Assembly (NCBI GenBank): GCA_030538235.1
Contig: JAUNUJ010000001.1
Span: forward strand, 209,749 to 273,748
Reading direction: 5' to 3'
Origin: Alcaligenaceae bacterium
GTDB taxonomy: Bacteria; Pseudomonadota; Gammaproteobacteria; Burkholderiales; Burkholderiaceae_B
DNA length: 64,000 bases
In this document: piece by piece, positions 1 through 10,207 of the stretch
Numbering within the stretch: the first letter of the stretch is position 1
Layout of the letters: the number at the start of each line of letters is the position of its first letter
Made by a program: the position numbers and the translations under genes
The notes under the pieces: model-generated
Databases searched by the model: none
What the model saw: the letters and a program-made list of their open reading frames with translations, nothing else
Told to the model about the DNA's origin: nothing

Positions 1-72
1 TATTATTATTATTTATCCAAAACTGGCTTTGTGGCTACCTAGCTTTGTTTAAGAGATAGAGGAGTAATCAAG

Positions 73-552
73 ATGATACAGATCAAGAAGATTTTATATG
101 CCTCATCTTTAAGTGATGGTAGTAAGGCAGTTTATGAGTATGCAATCCAAATGGCTTTGCAAAATAATGCTGAAATTATTTTTGTCCATGCCATTAGTCC
201 GATGTCAGAGATGAGTAAATTTTATATTAATCAATATATACCTCAACATCTGATCCAAAAGGTTAGGCAGGAAGGCGAACAAAAGATTATCGATGAAATG
301 AGGGAGAGGGTGAATCAGTTTAATCAAGAGGAATTAAGTCGAATCGCTCCGGGTCAACAGGTATCGCTTAGAAAAATCGTCGCTTATGGTGAGCATAGTC
401 GAGTTATTCTGGAAATTGCTGATAAGGAAAATGTCGATATGATTGTTATGGGCACCGCTAAAAACAGGGATGATATAAGTAAGAGTTACACAACCAGGGA
501 AGTGCTAAAAAAAGCCAAAGTACCAGTGTTTGTGGTGCCGATCAGAACATAA
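73..552 (+). CDS. Universal stress protein, UspA family
   Basis: A 159-residue single-domain Usp protein, the usual length for the family. It begins with the family's first beta strand (KKILYASSLSDGSKAV, residues 5-20) and ends with the typical pair of strands around IVMGTAKN and VPVFVVPIR. The ATP-binding signature G-x2-G-x9-G(S/T) is not intact after VMGT, so nucleotide binding is uncertain. Usp proteins are cytoplasmic and act in stress survival; the specific role here cannot be read. An AGGAG lies just upstream of the ATG and a hairpin terminator follows the stop, so it is probably monocistronic. Confidence 0.85.
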   Translation: MIQIKKILYASSLSDGSKAVYEYAIQMALQNNAEIIFVHAISPMSEMSKFYINQYIPQHLIQKVRQEGEQKIIDEMRERVNQFNQEELSRIAPGQQVSLRKIVAYGEHSRVILEIADKENVDMIVMGTAKNRDDISKSYTTREVLKKAKVPVFVVPIRT

Positions 553-575
553 TAAGCGATTGAACCTAACAATAG

Positions 576-609
576 AGTCCGCGTTTTTGCTAATAAGACG
601 CGGACTTTA
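576..609 (+). terminator. Rho-independent terminator of the usp gene
   Basis: A 9-bp stem (AGTCCGCGT / ACGCGGACT) with a 13-base loop starts 23 bases after the usp stop codon and is followed by a short T-rich tail. Confidence 0.65.
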
Positions 610-699
610 ATGCTTTAAGTTTGTTTATCTGCATACCATCTTGTTCTGCGCATAAGGCAGCACTGCTTCAAGAGTGATCAAAATCGTAATTTTCATTTA

Positions 700-1660
700 A
701 ATCAAATAGCTGTAGAGCAGTCATCAGACTACGCACAGAGTTATCCACAGATTAGGTGGATAACTTCACAGAGCTTATTATTGACATATTTCAGCGGTTT
801 TTAAACAGATTCACCGAATCAAATCGACTCTAATAAAGGATCAAAACTGATTTTAAAATATTATTTTTTACTGAAAAATACTTCAAATACAAATTAATCA
901 TTTAAAGTTGGTAAAGATTAATTTTTCCCTATGTTTAAACCTTAAACTGTCAGACTAAACAACAATTGCTTCTAAAGTTATCAAAATCGATTAATCTAGA
1001 TATATCAATAAGATACAGTTAACTCATCAGACAATGCACAAAGTTATCCACAGAATTGGTGGATAAGATTGCTCTGGACTAGTGATTATTAATCCTTAGT
1101 CCAGAGTTGCAAAAGAGTTTTAATAGATGGTGTTTTTATTTTTTGAAAGATTGATGAGTTTTTTTAGTGTCTTTTTAAGTCTTTGATTTGACAAAGAGAA
1201 ATTAAAGTCCAGTCGTTTAAGTTTAAAAGTATTATTGAGCTTGTCATTATTAATCATGGCGTGATTCATTTATCATCATGATTGGCTAAACCATGTAAAT
1301 CAATTGGATAGAGTGCATTCATCAATTAATACACAAAGTTATCCACAGTTTCTGTGGATAAGAACGAGTAGAGTTCAGCGTTGTGTTTAGGGTCTTAGTA
1401 AGGGTTGCTAGTTTTTTTACGTGACGCAGTGTTAGTACTTTAGAGTATCATTTTAGTCCTAATAAGTTGCTTAAGTGATTGAATATTAAATAAATTTTTT
1501 TATAATGATTTTTTTTTAATACGTCAAGTGGATAAATTAGTCTTGATAGTGCTTGTTGGGCAAGACATCACCAATGCAGTCTAAGCGTTAAGAATCAATC
1601 GGATAGCTTGAAGTTATTAAATTATCCACAAAGTTATCCACAGTTCGATTGGATAAAACA
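700..1660. other. DnaA-box array in AT-rich DNA: candidate replication origin or DnaA-titration locus
   Basis: The 1.3 kb between the usp terminator and glcB holds no convincing gene but carries four modules, each with at least one perfect DnaA box TTATCCACA and an inverted second box about 5 bases away. Perfect boxes lie at 741-749, 1044-1052, 1339-1347, 1622-1630 and 1634-1642 (plus orientation) and 1353-1361 (minus). Near-perfect inverted boxes lie at 755-763, 1058-1066, 1527-1535 and 1648-1656. First plus-orientation boxes of modules 1-3 and the second of module 4 are 303, 295 and 295 bases apart. The spacers are AT-rich and mutually dissimilar; an especially AT-rich tract at about 1486-1520 could serve as an unwinding element. 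Clustered DnaA boxes beside AT-rich DNA are typical of oriC, but dnaA is not in the window, so a datA-like titration site remains possible. Confidence 0.6.
1072..1106. repeat. Perfect 10-bp inverted repeat inside the DnaA-box region
   Basis: CTCTGGACTA at 1072-1081 is matched by its exact complement at 1097-1106 with a 15-base loop, just after the second DnaA-box module. There is no T-run on either side and no flanking gene, so it is not an obvious terminator. Confidence 0.6.
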
Positions 1661-1717
1661 ATCAAATTCGCTTTGAACTGTAAGCGTCTGTTGAACACCG
1701 ATTGATTTCATCTAAAA

Positions 1718-1750
1718 GAACAATGCCCCGATAAATTCGGGGCATTGTTC
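1718..1750 (-). terminator. Second hairpin downstream of glcB
   Basis: A perfect 13-bp stem (GAACAATGCCCCG and its complement) with a 7-base loop, followed on the minus strand by TTCTTTT-like sequence. With the hairpin at 1790-1820 it forms a tandem terminator after glcB, insulating the DnaA-box region from read-through. Confidence 0.6.
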
Positions 1751-1789
1751 ATTCCGCTGTGGCGGTTGGGGTGTTCGGCGCTTGCCACT

Positions 1790-1820
1790 AAAAAGCCCGC
1801 GATCATCATGATCGCGGGCT
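1790..1820 (-). terminator. Rho-independent terminator of glcB
   Basis: A GC-rich 12-bp stem beginning AGCCCGCGATCA, followed on the minus strand by TTTTT. It lies about 40 bases past the glcB stop codon. Confidence 0.8.
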
Positions 1821-1859
1821 GTGTGCTACAAAGCTTTGAACCGTTAGGATTAAAACAGA

Positions 1860-4037
1860 TTACTCGCCTTTTTTAACCTCGGCACGCCAGTGATGCAATA
1901 AAGGCTCAGTGTAGCCGTTAGGCTGTTCTTTACCTTTAAAGATTAAATCGCTGGCAGCTTGGAAAGCAGCTGAGGATTGCTCATTACCGGACATCGGACG
2001 ATACAAGGGATCACCGGCGTTTTGTTCGTCAACAACTTTAGCCATACGAGTCAGAGCGGCATCAACATCATCCTTGCTGACAATGCCATGCTCTAACCAG
2101 TTGCAAATATGCTGACTGGAGATGCGTAGGGTGGCACGGTCTTCCATTAGGCCGATATTGTGAATATCCAGCACCTTGGAGCAACCAACACCTTGGTCAA
2201 CCCAGCGTACAACGTAGCCTAAAATACCCTGACAGTTGTTGTCTAACTCTTCTTGCTTCTCAGTGTCTGACCAAGAGGTATCAGTAGCCACCGGAATGGT
2301 TAATAAGTCATCGAGGTAGTCAGCCGTATCCTGAGCTTTTTCTTTTTGAACATCAAAGACGTTTACTTGGTGATAGTGCAAGCTATGGATAGTCGCGCCG
2401 GTTGGAGAGGGGACCCAAGCGGTGGTTGCGCCTGCCTTAGGGTGAGCAATTTTTTGCTCTAGCATACCCTTCATGAGATCAGGCATTGCCCACATGCCCT
2501 TACCGATTTGTGCTTTACCTGCTAAGCCGCACGCCAAACCAACTTGAACGTTGTTAGCCTCGTAAGCTTTAATCCAAGGCGTGTTTCTCATATCACCTTT
2601 ACGGATCATAGGGCCGGCAAGCATCGAAGTGTGCATTTCGTCACCAGTACGATCAAGGAAGCCTGTGTTAATAAACACACAACGCTCTCTAGCTTCATAA
2701 ATACACGCTTTTAGGTTCACTGAAGTGCGACGCTCTTCGTCCATGATACCCATTTTGAGGGTGTTTTTAGGCAGTTTTGCTAGTGCTTCAGCCGCAGTAA
2801 ATAACGCATTGGCAAAAGCCACTTCTTCAGGACCGTGCATTTTTGGTTTAACAACGTATACGCTACCATTACGGCTGTTCTGGTTGCTGTCGCGGGCTTG
2901 GTCATAAGCAGCGATAATTGCAGTCACTGCAGCGTCTAGAACGCCTTCCGGGATCATATTGCCGGATTCGTCCAGAACCGCTGGGGTGCTCATTAAATGG
3001 CCGACATTACGGCAGAATAATAAAGAGCGACCAGGTAGTATAAATGGCTTTTCATCAGCGGCACTTAAGTATTCGCGATCTTCATTTAAACGACGTGTAA
3101 AAATTTTACCGTCTTTGGCGATTTCTTCATTTAGTTCACCGTTCATTAGGCCTAACCAGTTACGGTAAATTAAGGCTTTATCTTCACCGTCAACCGCTGC
3201 CACCGAGTCTTCAAAGTCAATAATCGTAGTTAATGCAGCTTCCATGACAATGTCTTTGACACCGGCAGGATCTTGCTTACCAATAGGGTGATTTTTGTCT
3301 ATCAAGATATCGAAATGCAGTCCGTTATGAAGGAAAATAATAGAATTAGGCGCTGCGGCGTCACCGTTGAAACCAACTAACAGTTCAGTTTGCTGTAAAG
3401 CAGTTTCATTGCCATTGCTTAGAGTGACTTTAAGCTGGCCATTAGCAATGCTGTAAGCGACTGCATCGCTGTGGGAACCTTCAACTAGAGGAATGCTCTC
3501 ATCAAGAAAGCGGCGACCAAAAGCGATAACTTCAGCGCCACGTTTAGGATTGTATTCGCCGCTATGAGCTAAATCACCACTTTGATCAATGGCATCAGAA
3601 CCGTATAAGGCATCGTAGAGGCTACCCCAACGAGCATTTGCAGCGTTAAGTGAGTAGCGTGCGTTGGTTGCAGGAACAACGAGTTGTGGACCGGCCTGTT
3701 GGGCAATTTCACGGTCTACATTGTCAGTGCTGATATTGAAATCGGCAGGTTCATCAACCAGATAGCCAATTTCTTTTAGGAACGCTTTGTAGGTACCCAT
3801 ATCTTTGATTGGGCCCGGATTGGCTTTGTACCAATCGTCTATTTGCGCTTGTAGGGCATCACGTTTTTCTAGTAGGGCCTTGTTTTTTGGTGCAAATTCT
3901 TTAACGAAGTTAGAGAAGTTTTTCCAAAACTCATCACGATCTAATTTGTGAGGGTGATTAGCTAAGATATCATCATTGATCAAATTGAAAAGGGTTTCTT
4001 CAACTTGAAGGGATTCAATTTTCTTGTATTGAGTCAT
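1860..4037 (-). CDS. glcB: Malate synthase G
   Basis: Condenses glyoxylate with acetyl-CoA to give malate, the second step of the glyoxylate shunt. At 725 residues it matches the large monomeric G isoform (about 720 residues). Family landmarks include the acid-rich segment [18 protein letters not shown] around residues 270-290, the catalytic-site strand [12 protein letters not shown] and a late [12 protein letters not shown] motif that contains the expected catalytic aspartate. A strong GGGAG precedes the ATG. It lies 97 bases downstream of aceA on the same strand, separated by a hairpin at 4064-4091, so the shunt genes are neighbours but possibly expressed in unequal amounts. Two hairpins terminate it. 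The cytosolic enzyme appears intact. Confidence 0.96.
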   Translation of the reverse strand: MTQYKKIESLQVEETLFNLINDDILANHPHKLDRDEFWKNFSNFVKEFAPKNKALLEKRDALQAQIDDWYKANPGPIKDMGTYKAFLKEIGYLVDEPADFNISTDNVDREIAQQAGPQLVVPATNARYSLNAANARWGSLYDALYGSDAIDQSGDLAHSGEYNPKRGAEVIAFGRRFLDESIPLVEGSHSDAVAYSIANGQLKVTLSNGNETALQQTELLVGFNGDAAAPNSIIFLHNGLHFDILIDKNHPIGKQDPAGVKDIVMEAALTTIIDFEDSVAAVDGEDKALIYRNWLGLMNGELNEEIAKDGKIFTRRLNEDREYLSAADEKPFILPGRSLLFCRNVGHLMSTPAVLDESGNMIPEGVLDAAVTAIIAAYDQARDSNQNSRNGSVYVVKPKMHGPEEVAFANALFTAAEALAKLPKNTLKMGIMDEERRTSVNLKACIYEARERCVFINTGFLDRTGDEMHTSMLAGPMIRKGDMRNTPWIKAYEANNVQVGLACGLAGKAQIGKGMWAMPDLMKGMLEQKIAHPKAGATTAWVPSPTGATIHSLHYHQVNVFDVQKEKAQDTADYLDDLLTIPVATDTSWSDTEKQEELDNNCQGILGYVVRWVDQGVGCSKVLDIHNIGLMEDRATLRISSQHICNWLEHGIVSKDDVDAALTRMAKVVDEQNAGDPLYRPMSGNEQSSAAFQAASDLIFKGKEQPNGYTEPLLHHWRAEVKKGE

Positions 4038-4063
4038 AACTCACTCCCGGATATTTTTAAACA

Positions 4064-4091
4064 AAATTGGCTTGCCGTAGCAAGCCAATTT
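4064..4091 (-). terminator. Hairpin between aceA and glcB
   Basis: A perfect 12-bp stem (AAATTGGCTTGC) with a 4-base loop, followed on the minus strand by TTTTGTTT. It could terminate a fraction of aceA transcripts or stabilise the 3' end of a processed aceA message. Confidence 0.55.
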
Positions 4092-4134
4092 AAAGACATA
4101 GAACTATTCGATAAGATAGGTATTAATAATTATC

Positions 4135-5739
4135 TTAGAAGTCGAATTGGTTCATTGTGTTGTCTTCACCAGAGGCTTTAAGTGCTGCATCACCTGAGAA
4201 GAATTCTTTGTGGTTATCACCGATGTCAGAACCGGCCATGTTCTGGTGTCTAACACATGCGATACCCTGACGAATTTCTTCACGCTGAACGCCTTTAACA
4301 TAAGCAAGCATCGCTTCTTCACGAGAGAAGTAACCTTTGGCTAAGTTATCAGTTGATAGAGCTGCCGTGTGGTAAGTAGGTAATGTGATCAAGTGGTGGA
4401 AAATACCGGCTTGAGCAGAACCGTCTTTTTGGAAGCTGCTGATTAGCTCGTCGGCTTCGTTGCTTAAATCAGTACCATCGTACTCAACACTCATTAAACC
4501 TTCGCGATCGTAAGCAGAAACGTCTTTGCCTTCTTCTTGCCACTTATCAAATACTTGTTGACGGAAGTTTAGGGTCCAGTTGAACGATGGGCTGTTGTTG
4601 TAAACAAGCTTGGCGTTAGGAACAACGTCGCGAATACGGTCAACCATGGCTTTAATCTGACCAACGTGAGGCTTTTCAGTCTCAATCCAGATCATATCTG
4701 CACCGTTTTGTAGTGAGGTGATGCAGTCTAATACAACACGATCTTCACCGGTACCGGCACGGAACTGGAATAGGTTGCTAGCTAAACGCTTAGGACGTAA
4801 TAATTTACCATCACGCTTAAGAATGATGTCACCATTGCCCAATTGGTCTGCAGAAATTTCTTCGCAATCTAAGAAGCTGTTGTATTGGTCGCCTAAATCA
4901 CCCGGCTCGCTAGTGATAGCGATTTGTTTGGTTAGACCGGCACCTAAAGAGTCAGTACGGGCAACAATAACACCGTTAGGAATACCTAATTCTAGGAAAG
5001 CGTAACGTACAGCGTTGATTTTTGAGAGGAAGTCATTATGAGGAACAGTCACTTTACCGTCTTGGTGACCACATTGCTTCTCATCAGAAACTTGGTTTTC
5101 GATCTGAATAGCACAAGCACCAGCTTCGATCATTTTCTTAGCTAATAAGTATGTCGCTTCTTCGTTACCGAAACCGGCGTCAATATCAGCAATAATCGGT
5201 ACGATGTGAGTTTCGTGATTATTGATTTGCTCAATGATTTCAGCTTCTTTAGCAGAATCGCCGGCTTTGCGAGCAGCGTCTAAGGAAGTGAATAATAAGT
5301 CTAATTCGCGTGCATCAGCCTGACGCAAGAATGTGTAGAGTTCTTCAATTAGATCAGAAACTGAGGTTTTTTCATGCATAGATTGGTCAGGAAGAGGACC
5401 AAATTTAGAACGCATTGCAGCGACCATCCAGCCTGATAAGTATAAGTACTTTTTATCAGTGGTTTTGAAGTGCTTTTTGATGGAAATTAATTTTTGCTGA
5501 GCAATAAAACCGTGCCAGCAACCTAAAGACTGAGTGTACTTTGATGGATCAGCATCGTACTCTTCCATGTCTTTACGCATGATATCAGCAGTGTAACGAG
5601 CGATATCTAAACCGTTTTGGAAACGATTCATAATGCGCATACGAGCAACTGCATCAGCATTAATTGCGTTCCAGCCGGAACCGCCTTGGTTGATTTCCTC
5701 TTGAGCTTTTTGAACTTCAGCTTGATAGGTTTGAGTCAT
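4135..5739 (-). CDS. aceA: Isocitrate lyase
   Basis: Cleaves isocitrate to glyoxylate and succinate, the committed step of the glyoxylate shunt, allowing growth on acetate or fatty acids. The frame could open at 5790, but the start at 5739 (MTQTYQAEVQ) is chosen because GGAGAG lies seven bases upstream and the N-terminus then fits the family. The resulting 534 residues match the longer isocitrate lyase subfamily (about 530 residues, as in Pseudomonas). The active-site loop reads KQCGHQDGKVTVPH, with the catalytic cysteine present, and the upstream DIDAGFGNEEATY segment carries the metal-binding acids. glcB follows on the same strand. Palindromic TCTTATA-type elements upstream suggest regulated transcription. 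Confidence 0.95.
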   Translation of the reverse strand: MTQTYQAEVQKAQEEINQGGSGWNAINADAVARMRIMNRFQNGLDIARYTADIMRKDMEEYDADPSKYTQSLGCWHGFIAQQKLISIKKHFKTTDKKYLYLSGWMVAAMRSKFGPLPDQSMHEKTSVSDLIEELYTFLRQADARELDLLFTSLDAARKAGDSAKEAEIIEQINNHETHIVPIIADIDAGFGNEEATYLLAKKMIEAGACAIQIENQVSDEKQCGHQDGKVTVPHNDFLSKINAVRYAFLELGIPNGVIVARTDSLGAGLTKQIAITSEPGDLGDQYNSFLDCEEISADQLGNGDIILKRDGKLLRPKRLASNLFQFRAGTGEDRVVLDCITSLQNGADMIWIETEKPHVGQIKAMVDRIRDVVPNAKLVYNNSPSFNWTLNFRQQVFDKWQEEGKDVSAYDREGLMSVEYDGTDLSNEADELISSFQKDGSAQAGIFHHLITLPTYHTAALSTDNLAKGYFSREEAMLAYVKGVQREEIRQGIACVRHQNMAGSDIGDNHKEFFSGDAALKASGEDNTMNQFDF

Positions 5740-5817
5740 AACTACTCTCCGTTTATTAATAAAATAAAAAAATTGTTGCGTAGCAAGCATACTTGCTGAG
5801 CCAATCTACTTATTTTT

Positions 5818-5890
5818 GGTCTTATACAAGAGCTAAAGTCTTGTTGTGATTGGTTTATAGTTAGTCTTATATAAAACATAAGACTTATTG
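5818..5890 (-). promoter_or_regulatory. Cluster of TCTTATA-type palindromes upstream of aceA
   Basis: Three related elements lie 80-150 bases before the aceA start: TCTTATACAAGA at 5820-5831, the inverted repeat AGTCTTAT/ATAAGACT spanning 5863-5885, and the palindrome ATAAGACTTAT at 5878-5888. Repetition of one dyad motif in a catabolic gene's upstream region is typical of a dimeric repressor, possibly of the GntR type. No regulator gene is nearby, so the factor is unknown. Confidence 0.45.
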
Positions 5891-6568
5891 GTGCATAGCA
5901 ATAAATTAACGTAAATTTAACCCTGTGTAAATAGCAATTTCCCTAAGTTTGATAAAACTAGGGTAAACCCCGTAGTTATTTGCTGCAAGGGGGTATTTTG
6001 AATTGTCAAAGACAAAAGGCTTAATGCAGTGTATTAGTGGATGGCGCCAAGGATAGCGTCTGCAAAAAACCAGTTGCTCTTCTATTTAGTTGTGGTGAAT
6101 ATACCAAGAAAACCATCGCTATGTGGGGAAGTGGGCTTAAATTTGAATATGGATGTTCTAATGTTTTTCAACATAGACATTTAATTAAAGGATGTTATAT
6201 ATTTTGCTTCTAACTTGGAAGCTCCTCAATTGAGATTGATCTTTTTATCTAAGCTTGTTGTGCTTGTAGGGTATAGCTTTGTCGGTATTATTACTGGCAT
6301 GGCAGGACATACAGCGCAGTGCCCCCTATTATGAAACCGTTACGGCTAGCCGAAAATTAGCTTCAAGAACGAGCGCATGGGGATTGTATGGAATTTGAGA
6401 CAGGGCATGATGCGATGGTAACGTCAGCGAAACTTTTGGTGACGATATGGTCTAATATTTAGACAGTGTTGTATGCATCATGGTGTGTTTTGTGCTGTGA
6501 CTGTTATTTGCGGTTAATTTGTTTTTATCTTTTTTTATCTGATAAGACAGTACTTTCACAGCAAGCAT
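5891..6568. other. Gene-free stretch between the aceA regulatory region and tRNA-Arg
   Basis: About 680 bases with no open frame of useful length on either strand, no recognisable RNA gene and no repeats. Base composition between about 6250 and 6450 is richer in G and C than the AT-rich spacers elsewhere, which would fit a decayed gene, but no family could be recognised in the broken frames. Confidence 0.4.
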
Positions 6569-6595
6569 AAAAAAACCACTTCATAGCCGAAGTGG
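6569..6595 (-). terminator. Terminator of tRNA-Arg
   Basis: On the minus strand, CCACTTC and GAAGTGG pair around a six-base loop and are followed by seven Ts. It begins about 25 bases after the tRNA CCA end. A further copy of GAAGTGG with a T-run at 6604-6616 gives an alternative pairing on the plus strand. Confidence 0.75.
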
Positions 6596-6620
6596 CCTTT
6601 TTGAAGTGGTTTTTTAAAAC

Positions 6621-6698
6621 TGGCGCGCCCGGCAGGAATTGAACCCACGACCTCTTGGTTCGTAGCCAAGCACTCTAATCCAACTGAGCTACGGGCGC
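6621..6698 (-). tRNA. tRNA-Arg (anticodon ACG)
   Basis: A 78-base cloverleaf with encoded CCA. The acceptor stem is GCGCCCG/CGGGCGC with discriminator G, the D-arm is GCTC/GAGT, the anticodon arm is CTTGG-CTACGAA-CCAAG and the T-arm is GTGGG-TTCAATT-CCTGC. The anticodon ACG is normally edited to ICG and reads CGU, CGC and CGA codons. It stands alone, with its own terminator. Confidence 0.96.
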
Positions 6699-6852
6699 TT
6701 AATTTATAAGTATAGATCACATCATTGTGTTTGTGAAGACATTTACTTTAAAACAGCGCTGAAAACTTCAGTTCTGTTGTTTTTAAGTTTGTTATCATAG
6801 TCAGTAGGTATATCTAATATATTTTATATGTTTTTAAATTTTCTGAGGTTTT

Positions 6853-9450
6853 ATGAGTATTCGTAGTCGAGCCGATACGACCTCAAGTCCAAATCAGGAG
6901 CAAAGCAGCATGTCTACTAAGCATGTCAGTATGAGTATCGGTGGCATGACTTGTGCCTCTTGTGTCGCTCGAATAGAGCGTTTTGTTTCTCGCATGGATG
7001 GGGTAAAGTCAGTTAATGTCAACCTCACAACCGAGAGAGCGGATATCACAATTGATCTTGCATCACCCACCACTGTCGATGATATTGAAGCGGTCATCAA
7101 AAAAGCAGGTTTTAGTGTTGAATCAGTGAGCATGAGCGGTCAAACGACGGCTGGCGCACATATTGCCCTAGGGGTTGGGGGGATGACTTGCGCTTCTTGC
7201 GTAGCCAGAGTGGAACGTTTTGTTGGTCGCATGGACGGCGTTAAATCAGTCGTTGTTAATTTGACTACAGAGCGTGCAGACATTGATTTAGAGCCTAACG
7301 CCGCAGTGAGTGCTGACGATATTATGGCGGTTATTAATAAGGCCGGTTTTGAAACCACCTTGCTCGATAATTCTGCACAGTCAACTGGTGAGGGATTAAG
7401 TGATGTTGTCGATAGTTCTTGGGTAGAGCAATTGTCAAAACGCAAAGAACAAGAAGAGGGTGTTTTAAAAAGGGATTTAATTATCGCTTTGATCCTGACG
7501 TTGCCGGTCTTTGTGTTAGAGATGGGTTCGCACCTGATTCCGCCAATGCATCATTGGGTTGTTAATTCCATTGGTCTTCAAAATAGCTGGTATTTTCAAT
7601 TTGTTCTAACTACCTTAGTTTTACTCTTTCCGGGACGTCGTTTCTATGAAATCGGCATTCCAGCCCTGTTGCGGATGGGGCCGGACATGAATTCCCTAGT
7701 TGCCGTGGGGACTTTGGCGGCTTATGGTTTCTCAGTCGTTGCGACTTTCTTACCGTCTTTATTGCCAGAGGGTTCGGTGCATGTTTATTATGAATCGGCT
7801 GCGGTGATTGTGACTTTGATTCTGTTCGGGCGTTATTTGGAAGCACGAGCCAAGGGTCGCACCTCAGAAGCGATTCAACGTTTAGTCGGACTACAACCCA
7901 AAGAAGCGAGAGTGCAACGAGACGGGCAATGGGTGCAAATTCCAATCCGTGAGGTGCAGGTCGGCGATGTGATTCAGGTTCGTCCCGGTGAACGTATTGC
8001 TGTGGATGGTCTATTACTCGAAGGTCAAAGTTTTGTTGATGAGTCAATGATCAGTGGTGAGCCCATCCCGGTAGAAAAAACCACGGCTAGTGAGTTAGTA
8101 GGGGGAACTGTGAATCAGCAAGGTTCATTTACTTTTAAAGCAACTGCGGTGGGTGATAAGACAGTTTTATCTCAGATCATCAATTTAGTTGAACAAGCGC
8201 AGGGCTCCAAGTTACCAATACAGTCCGTGGTTAATCGTGTGACCTATTGGTTTGTACCGACTGTTATTGGGTTGGCCTTACTAACGTTTTTAGTATGGAT
8301 GATTTTTGGTCCAAGTCCAGCCTTAACCTTTGCGATTGTGAATGCAGTGGCTGTATTGATTATTGCTTGTCCCTGTGCGATGGGTTTAGCCACACCAACT
8401 TCGATTATGGTGGGGACCGGCCGTGGCGCTGAGATGGGGGTGTTGTTTCGTAAAGGCGAGGCTTTACAAACCCTTAGAGACGCCAAGGTAGTGGCCGTGG
8501 ACAAGACCGGCACCTTGACTCTGGGGCGACCGACGATGACTGATTTGGAACTGACTGAGGGCTTTGAGCGTCTTGACGTGTTGACTCTAATCGCTTCGGT
8601 TGAGCAACAATCTGAGCATCCTATTGCCCACGCCATCGTACAGGCAGCTGAGGCAGAGGGGGCGGTATTAGCACCTATTACTCAGTTTGAGTCCATTACC
8701 GGCATGGGAGTCAGAGCACAAGTTCATGGTAGCAAGGTGGAAATTGGGGCGGATCGCTTTATGCGTTCTTTGGCTTTGGAGCCCAGTCGCTTTGACGAGA
8801 TCGCGTTACGTCTTGCGGCTGAGGGCAAATCGCCCATGTATGCAGCAATTGATGGTAAGTTGGCAGCCATTATTGCTGTGTCTGACCCGATAAAAGACAG
8901 TACGCCAGAGGCGATTAAAGCCTTACATGATTTAGGCCTTAAAGTCGTGATGATTACCGGTGATAAACAACAGACGGCCGAAGCCATTGCCAAGCGTCTG
9001 GATATTGATCAAGTAATTGCAGAGGTTCTGCCTGAGGGTAAACTTGACCAAATTAAAGCTTTGCGTGCGCAATATGGGGCAGTGGCTTTTGTCGGGGATG
9101 GGATTAATGACGCGCCTGCTTTAGCCGAGGCAGATGTCGGTATTGCTATTGGGACCGGAACGGATGTGGCGATGGAAGCAGCTGATGTGGTTTTAATGTC
9201 CGGCAGCCTAAAGGGTGTACCAAATGCGATAGCTTTGTCAAAAGCGACCATCAAAAATATTCATCAGAATTTATTTTGGGCCTTTGCCTATAACACCGCA
9301 TTGGTTCCGGTTGCTGCAGGTGTTTTGTATCCTGCTTATGGGATTTTACTATCACCGATGTTTGCTGCGGGAGCGATGGCATTATCCAGTATCTTTGTTT
9401 TGAGTAATGCCTTGCGCTTAAAAACCTTTAAAGCACCGGTGCTTGATTAA
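6853..9450 (+). CDS. copA: Copper-exporting P1B-type ATPase
   Basis: Pumps Cu(I) out of the cytoplasm at the cost of ATP. The 865-residue protein has two N-terminal heavy-metal-binding domains, each with a GGMTCASC motif (cysteines 34/37 and 113/116), then the membrane and actuator domains ([12 protein letters not shown]), the transport-site CPC at residues 506-508, the phosphorylation site DKTGT at 550-554 and the hinge motif [10 protein letters not shown]. The last helices contain [12 protein letters not shown] and [12 protein letters not shown], the Tyr-Asn and Met-Ser-Ser features of Cu(I) pumps. A TGAGG supports the start at 6853; an in-frame ATG at 6910 with AGGAG upstream would give a shorter N-terminus. 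It is the only complete copper pump here; the relative at 49600 lacks catalytic domains. Confidence 0.95.
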   Translation: MSIRSRADTTSSPNQEQSSMSTKHVSMSIGGMTCASCVARIERFVSRMDGVKSVNVNLTTERADITIDLASPTTVDDIEAVIKKAGFSVESVSMSGQTTAGAHIALGVGGMTCASCVARVERFVGRMDGVKSVVVNLTTERADIDLEPNAAVSADDIMAVINKAGFETTLLDNSAQSTGEGLSDVVDSSWVEQLSKRKEQEEGVLKRDLIIALILTLPVFVLEMGSHLIPPMHHWVVNSIGLQNSWYFQFVLTTLVLLFPGRRFYEIGIPALLRMGPDMNSLVAVGTLAAYGFSVVATFLPSLLPEGSVHVYYESAAVIVTLILFGRYLEARAKGRTSEAIQRLVGLQPKEARVQRDGQWVQIPIREVQVGDVIQVRPGERIAVDGLLLEGQSFVDESMISGEPIPVEKTTASELVGGTVNQQGSFTFKATAVGDKTVLSQIINLVEQAQGSKLPIQSVVNRVTYWFVPTVIGLALLTFLVWMIFGPSPALTFAIVNAVAVLIIACPCAMGLATPTSIMVGTGRGAEMGVLFRKGEALQTLRDAKVVAVDKTGTLTLGRPTMTDLELTEGFERLDVLTLIASVEQQSEHPIAHAIVQAAEAEGAVLAPITQFESITGMGVRAQVHGSKVEIGADRFMRSLALEPSRFDEIALRLAAEGKSPMYAAIDGKLAAIIAVSDPIKDSTPEAIKALHDLGLKVVMITGDKQQTAEAIAKRLDIDQVIAEVLPEGKLDQIKALRAQYGAVAFVGDGINDAPALAEADVGIAIGTGTDVAMEAADVVLMSGSLKGVPNAIALSKATIKNIHQNLFWAFAYNTALVPVAAGVLYPAYGILLSPMFAAGAMALSSIFVLSNALRLKTFKAPVLD

Positions 9451-9451
9451 A

Positions 9452-9497
9452 AATTAGGGGTGATATAATTTAAAATTAAACTTTATCACCCCTAATT
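9452..9497. terminator. Bidirectional hairpin between copA and lexA
   Basis: AATTAGGGGTGATA and its exact complement flank an 18-base AT-rich loop between two convergent genes. T-runs are weak, but position and symmetry fit a shared terminator. Confidence 0.55.
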
Positions 9498-9527
9498 CTA
9501 TCTACGAGAATTTAACAATGTAATTAG

Positions 9528-10184
9528 TTAGTTAAGACTTCTAATTAAACCGACTGCTAAACCCTCAATAGCAAACTCATCTTGTGGCGTCACGATAATC
9601 GGTTCAAAGTTTTGGTTTTCAGCTATCAAAGAGATGATTTTATTGCCTTTTTCAAAACGTTTGACAGTAACCTCGTCATTGATGCGGGCAACGACTATCT
9701 GGCCATTGCGTGCTGATTCGGTTTTCTTGACAGCCAGTAAATCACCGTCATAAATACCAATATCAATCATGGATTCACCACGCACACGCAGAAGATAATC
9801 TGCTTTGTCTTCAAACATGGCGGGGTCTACTGGGATTTCTTTTTCGATATGCTCCTGAGCCAGGATAGGACTACCTGCAGCCACCCGCCCAATTAGCGGT
9901 AGGGTAGTGAGATTATCTAATAGTGTAGAGCTGATAACATCACTGTCTTGCTGATGCGAATCCTCTAAATCAGGATTTAAACGAATGCCGCGTGAAGTCC
10001 CGGGAGTGAGGATAATCGCGCCTTTTTTGGCTAAGGCCTTGAGATGGTCTTCGGCGGCATTTGCCGAACGGAAACCTAAGCTCTTAGCAATCTCAGCACG
10101 CGTAGGTGGAAAGCCGGTGCGACGGATATTGCTTTGAATTAGATCAAAGACTTCTTGCTGTCTGGCGGTGAGTTTTATGTTCAT
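9528..10184 (-). CDS. lexA: LexA SOS repressor
   Basis: Represses SOS genes and is inactivated by RecA-stimulated self-cleavage. The 218-residue protein has the N-terminal winged helix ([26 protein letters not shown] split over residues 26-51), the Ala103-Gly104 cleavage site in VAAGSP, catalytic Ser138 (GESMIDIG) and Lys175 (EVTVKRF), spaced 37 residues apart as in E. coli LexA. It is slightly longer than E. coli LexA (202 residues) because of an acidic hinge. A perfect LexA box lies 24 bases before the start, so it should repress itself. Confidence 0.97.
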   Translation of the reverse strand: MNIKLTARQQEVFDLIQSNIRRTGFPPTRAEIAKSLGFRSANAAEDHLKALAKKGAIILTPGTSRGIRLNPDLEDSHQQDSDVISSTLLDNLTTLPLIGRVAAGSPILAQEHIEKEIPVDPAMFEDKADYLLRVRGESMIDIGIYDGDLLAVKKTESARNGQIVVARINDEVTVKRFEKGNKIISLIAENQNFEPIIVTPQDEFAIEGLAVGLIRSLN

Positions 10185-10207
10185 ATCACTCCAGGATAAA
10201 AAAATGA

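Noticed and set aside
1486-1520. T-rich tract as a stand-alone terminator or promoter
   Set aside because: There is no stem before it and no gene on either side at a useful distance; it is better read as part of the AT-rich DnaA-box region.
2725-3168. Two plus-strand frames opposite glcB
   Set aside because: Both are antisense to well-conserved malate synthase sequence and have no recognisable product.
6576-6616. Three copies of a CCACTTC/GAAGTGG motif next to tRNA-Arg as a possible integration site or small CRISPR-like repeat
   Set aside because: They are the arms of the tRNA terminator plus one extra half; there are no spacers and no integrase gene nearby.
7610-8047. A 145-codon minus-strand frame inside copA
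   Set aside because: It lies wholly within the clear CopA coding sequence, has no family resemblance and no ribosome site.
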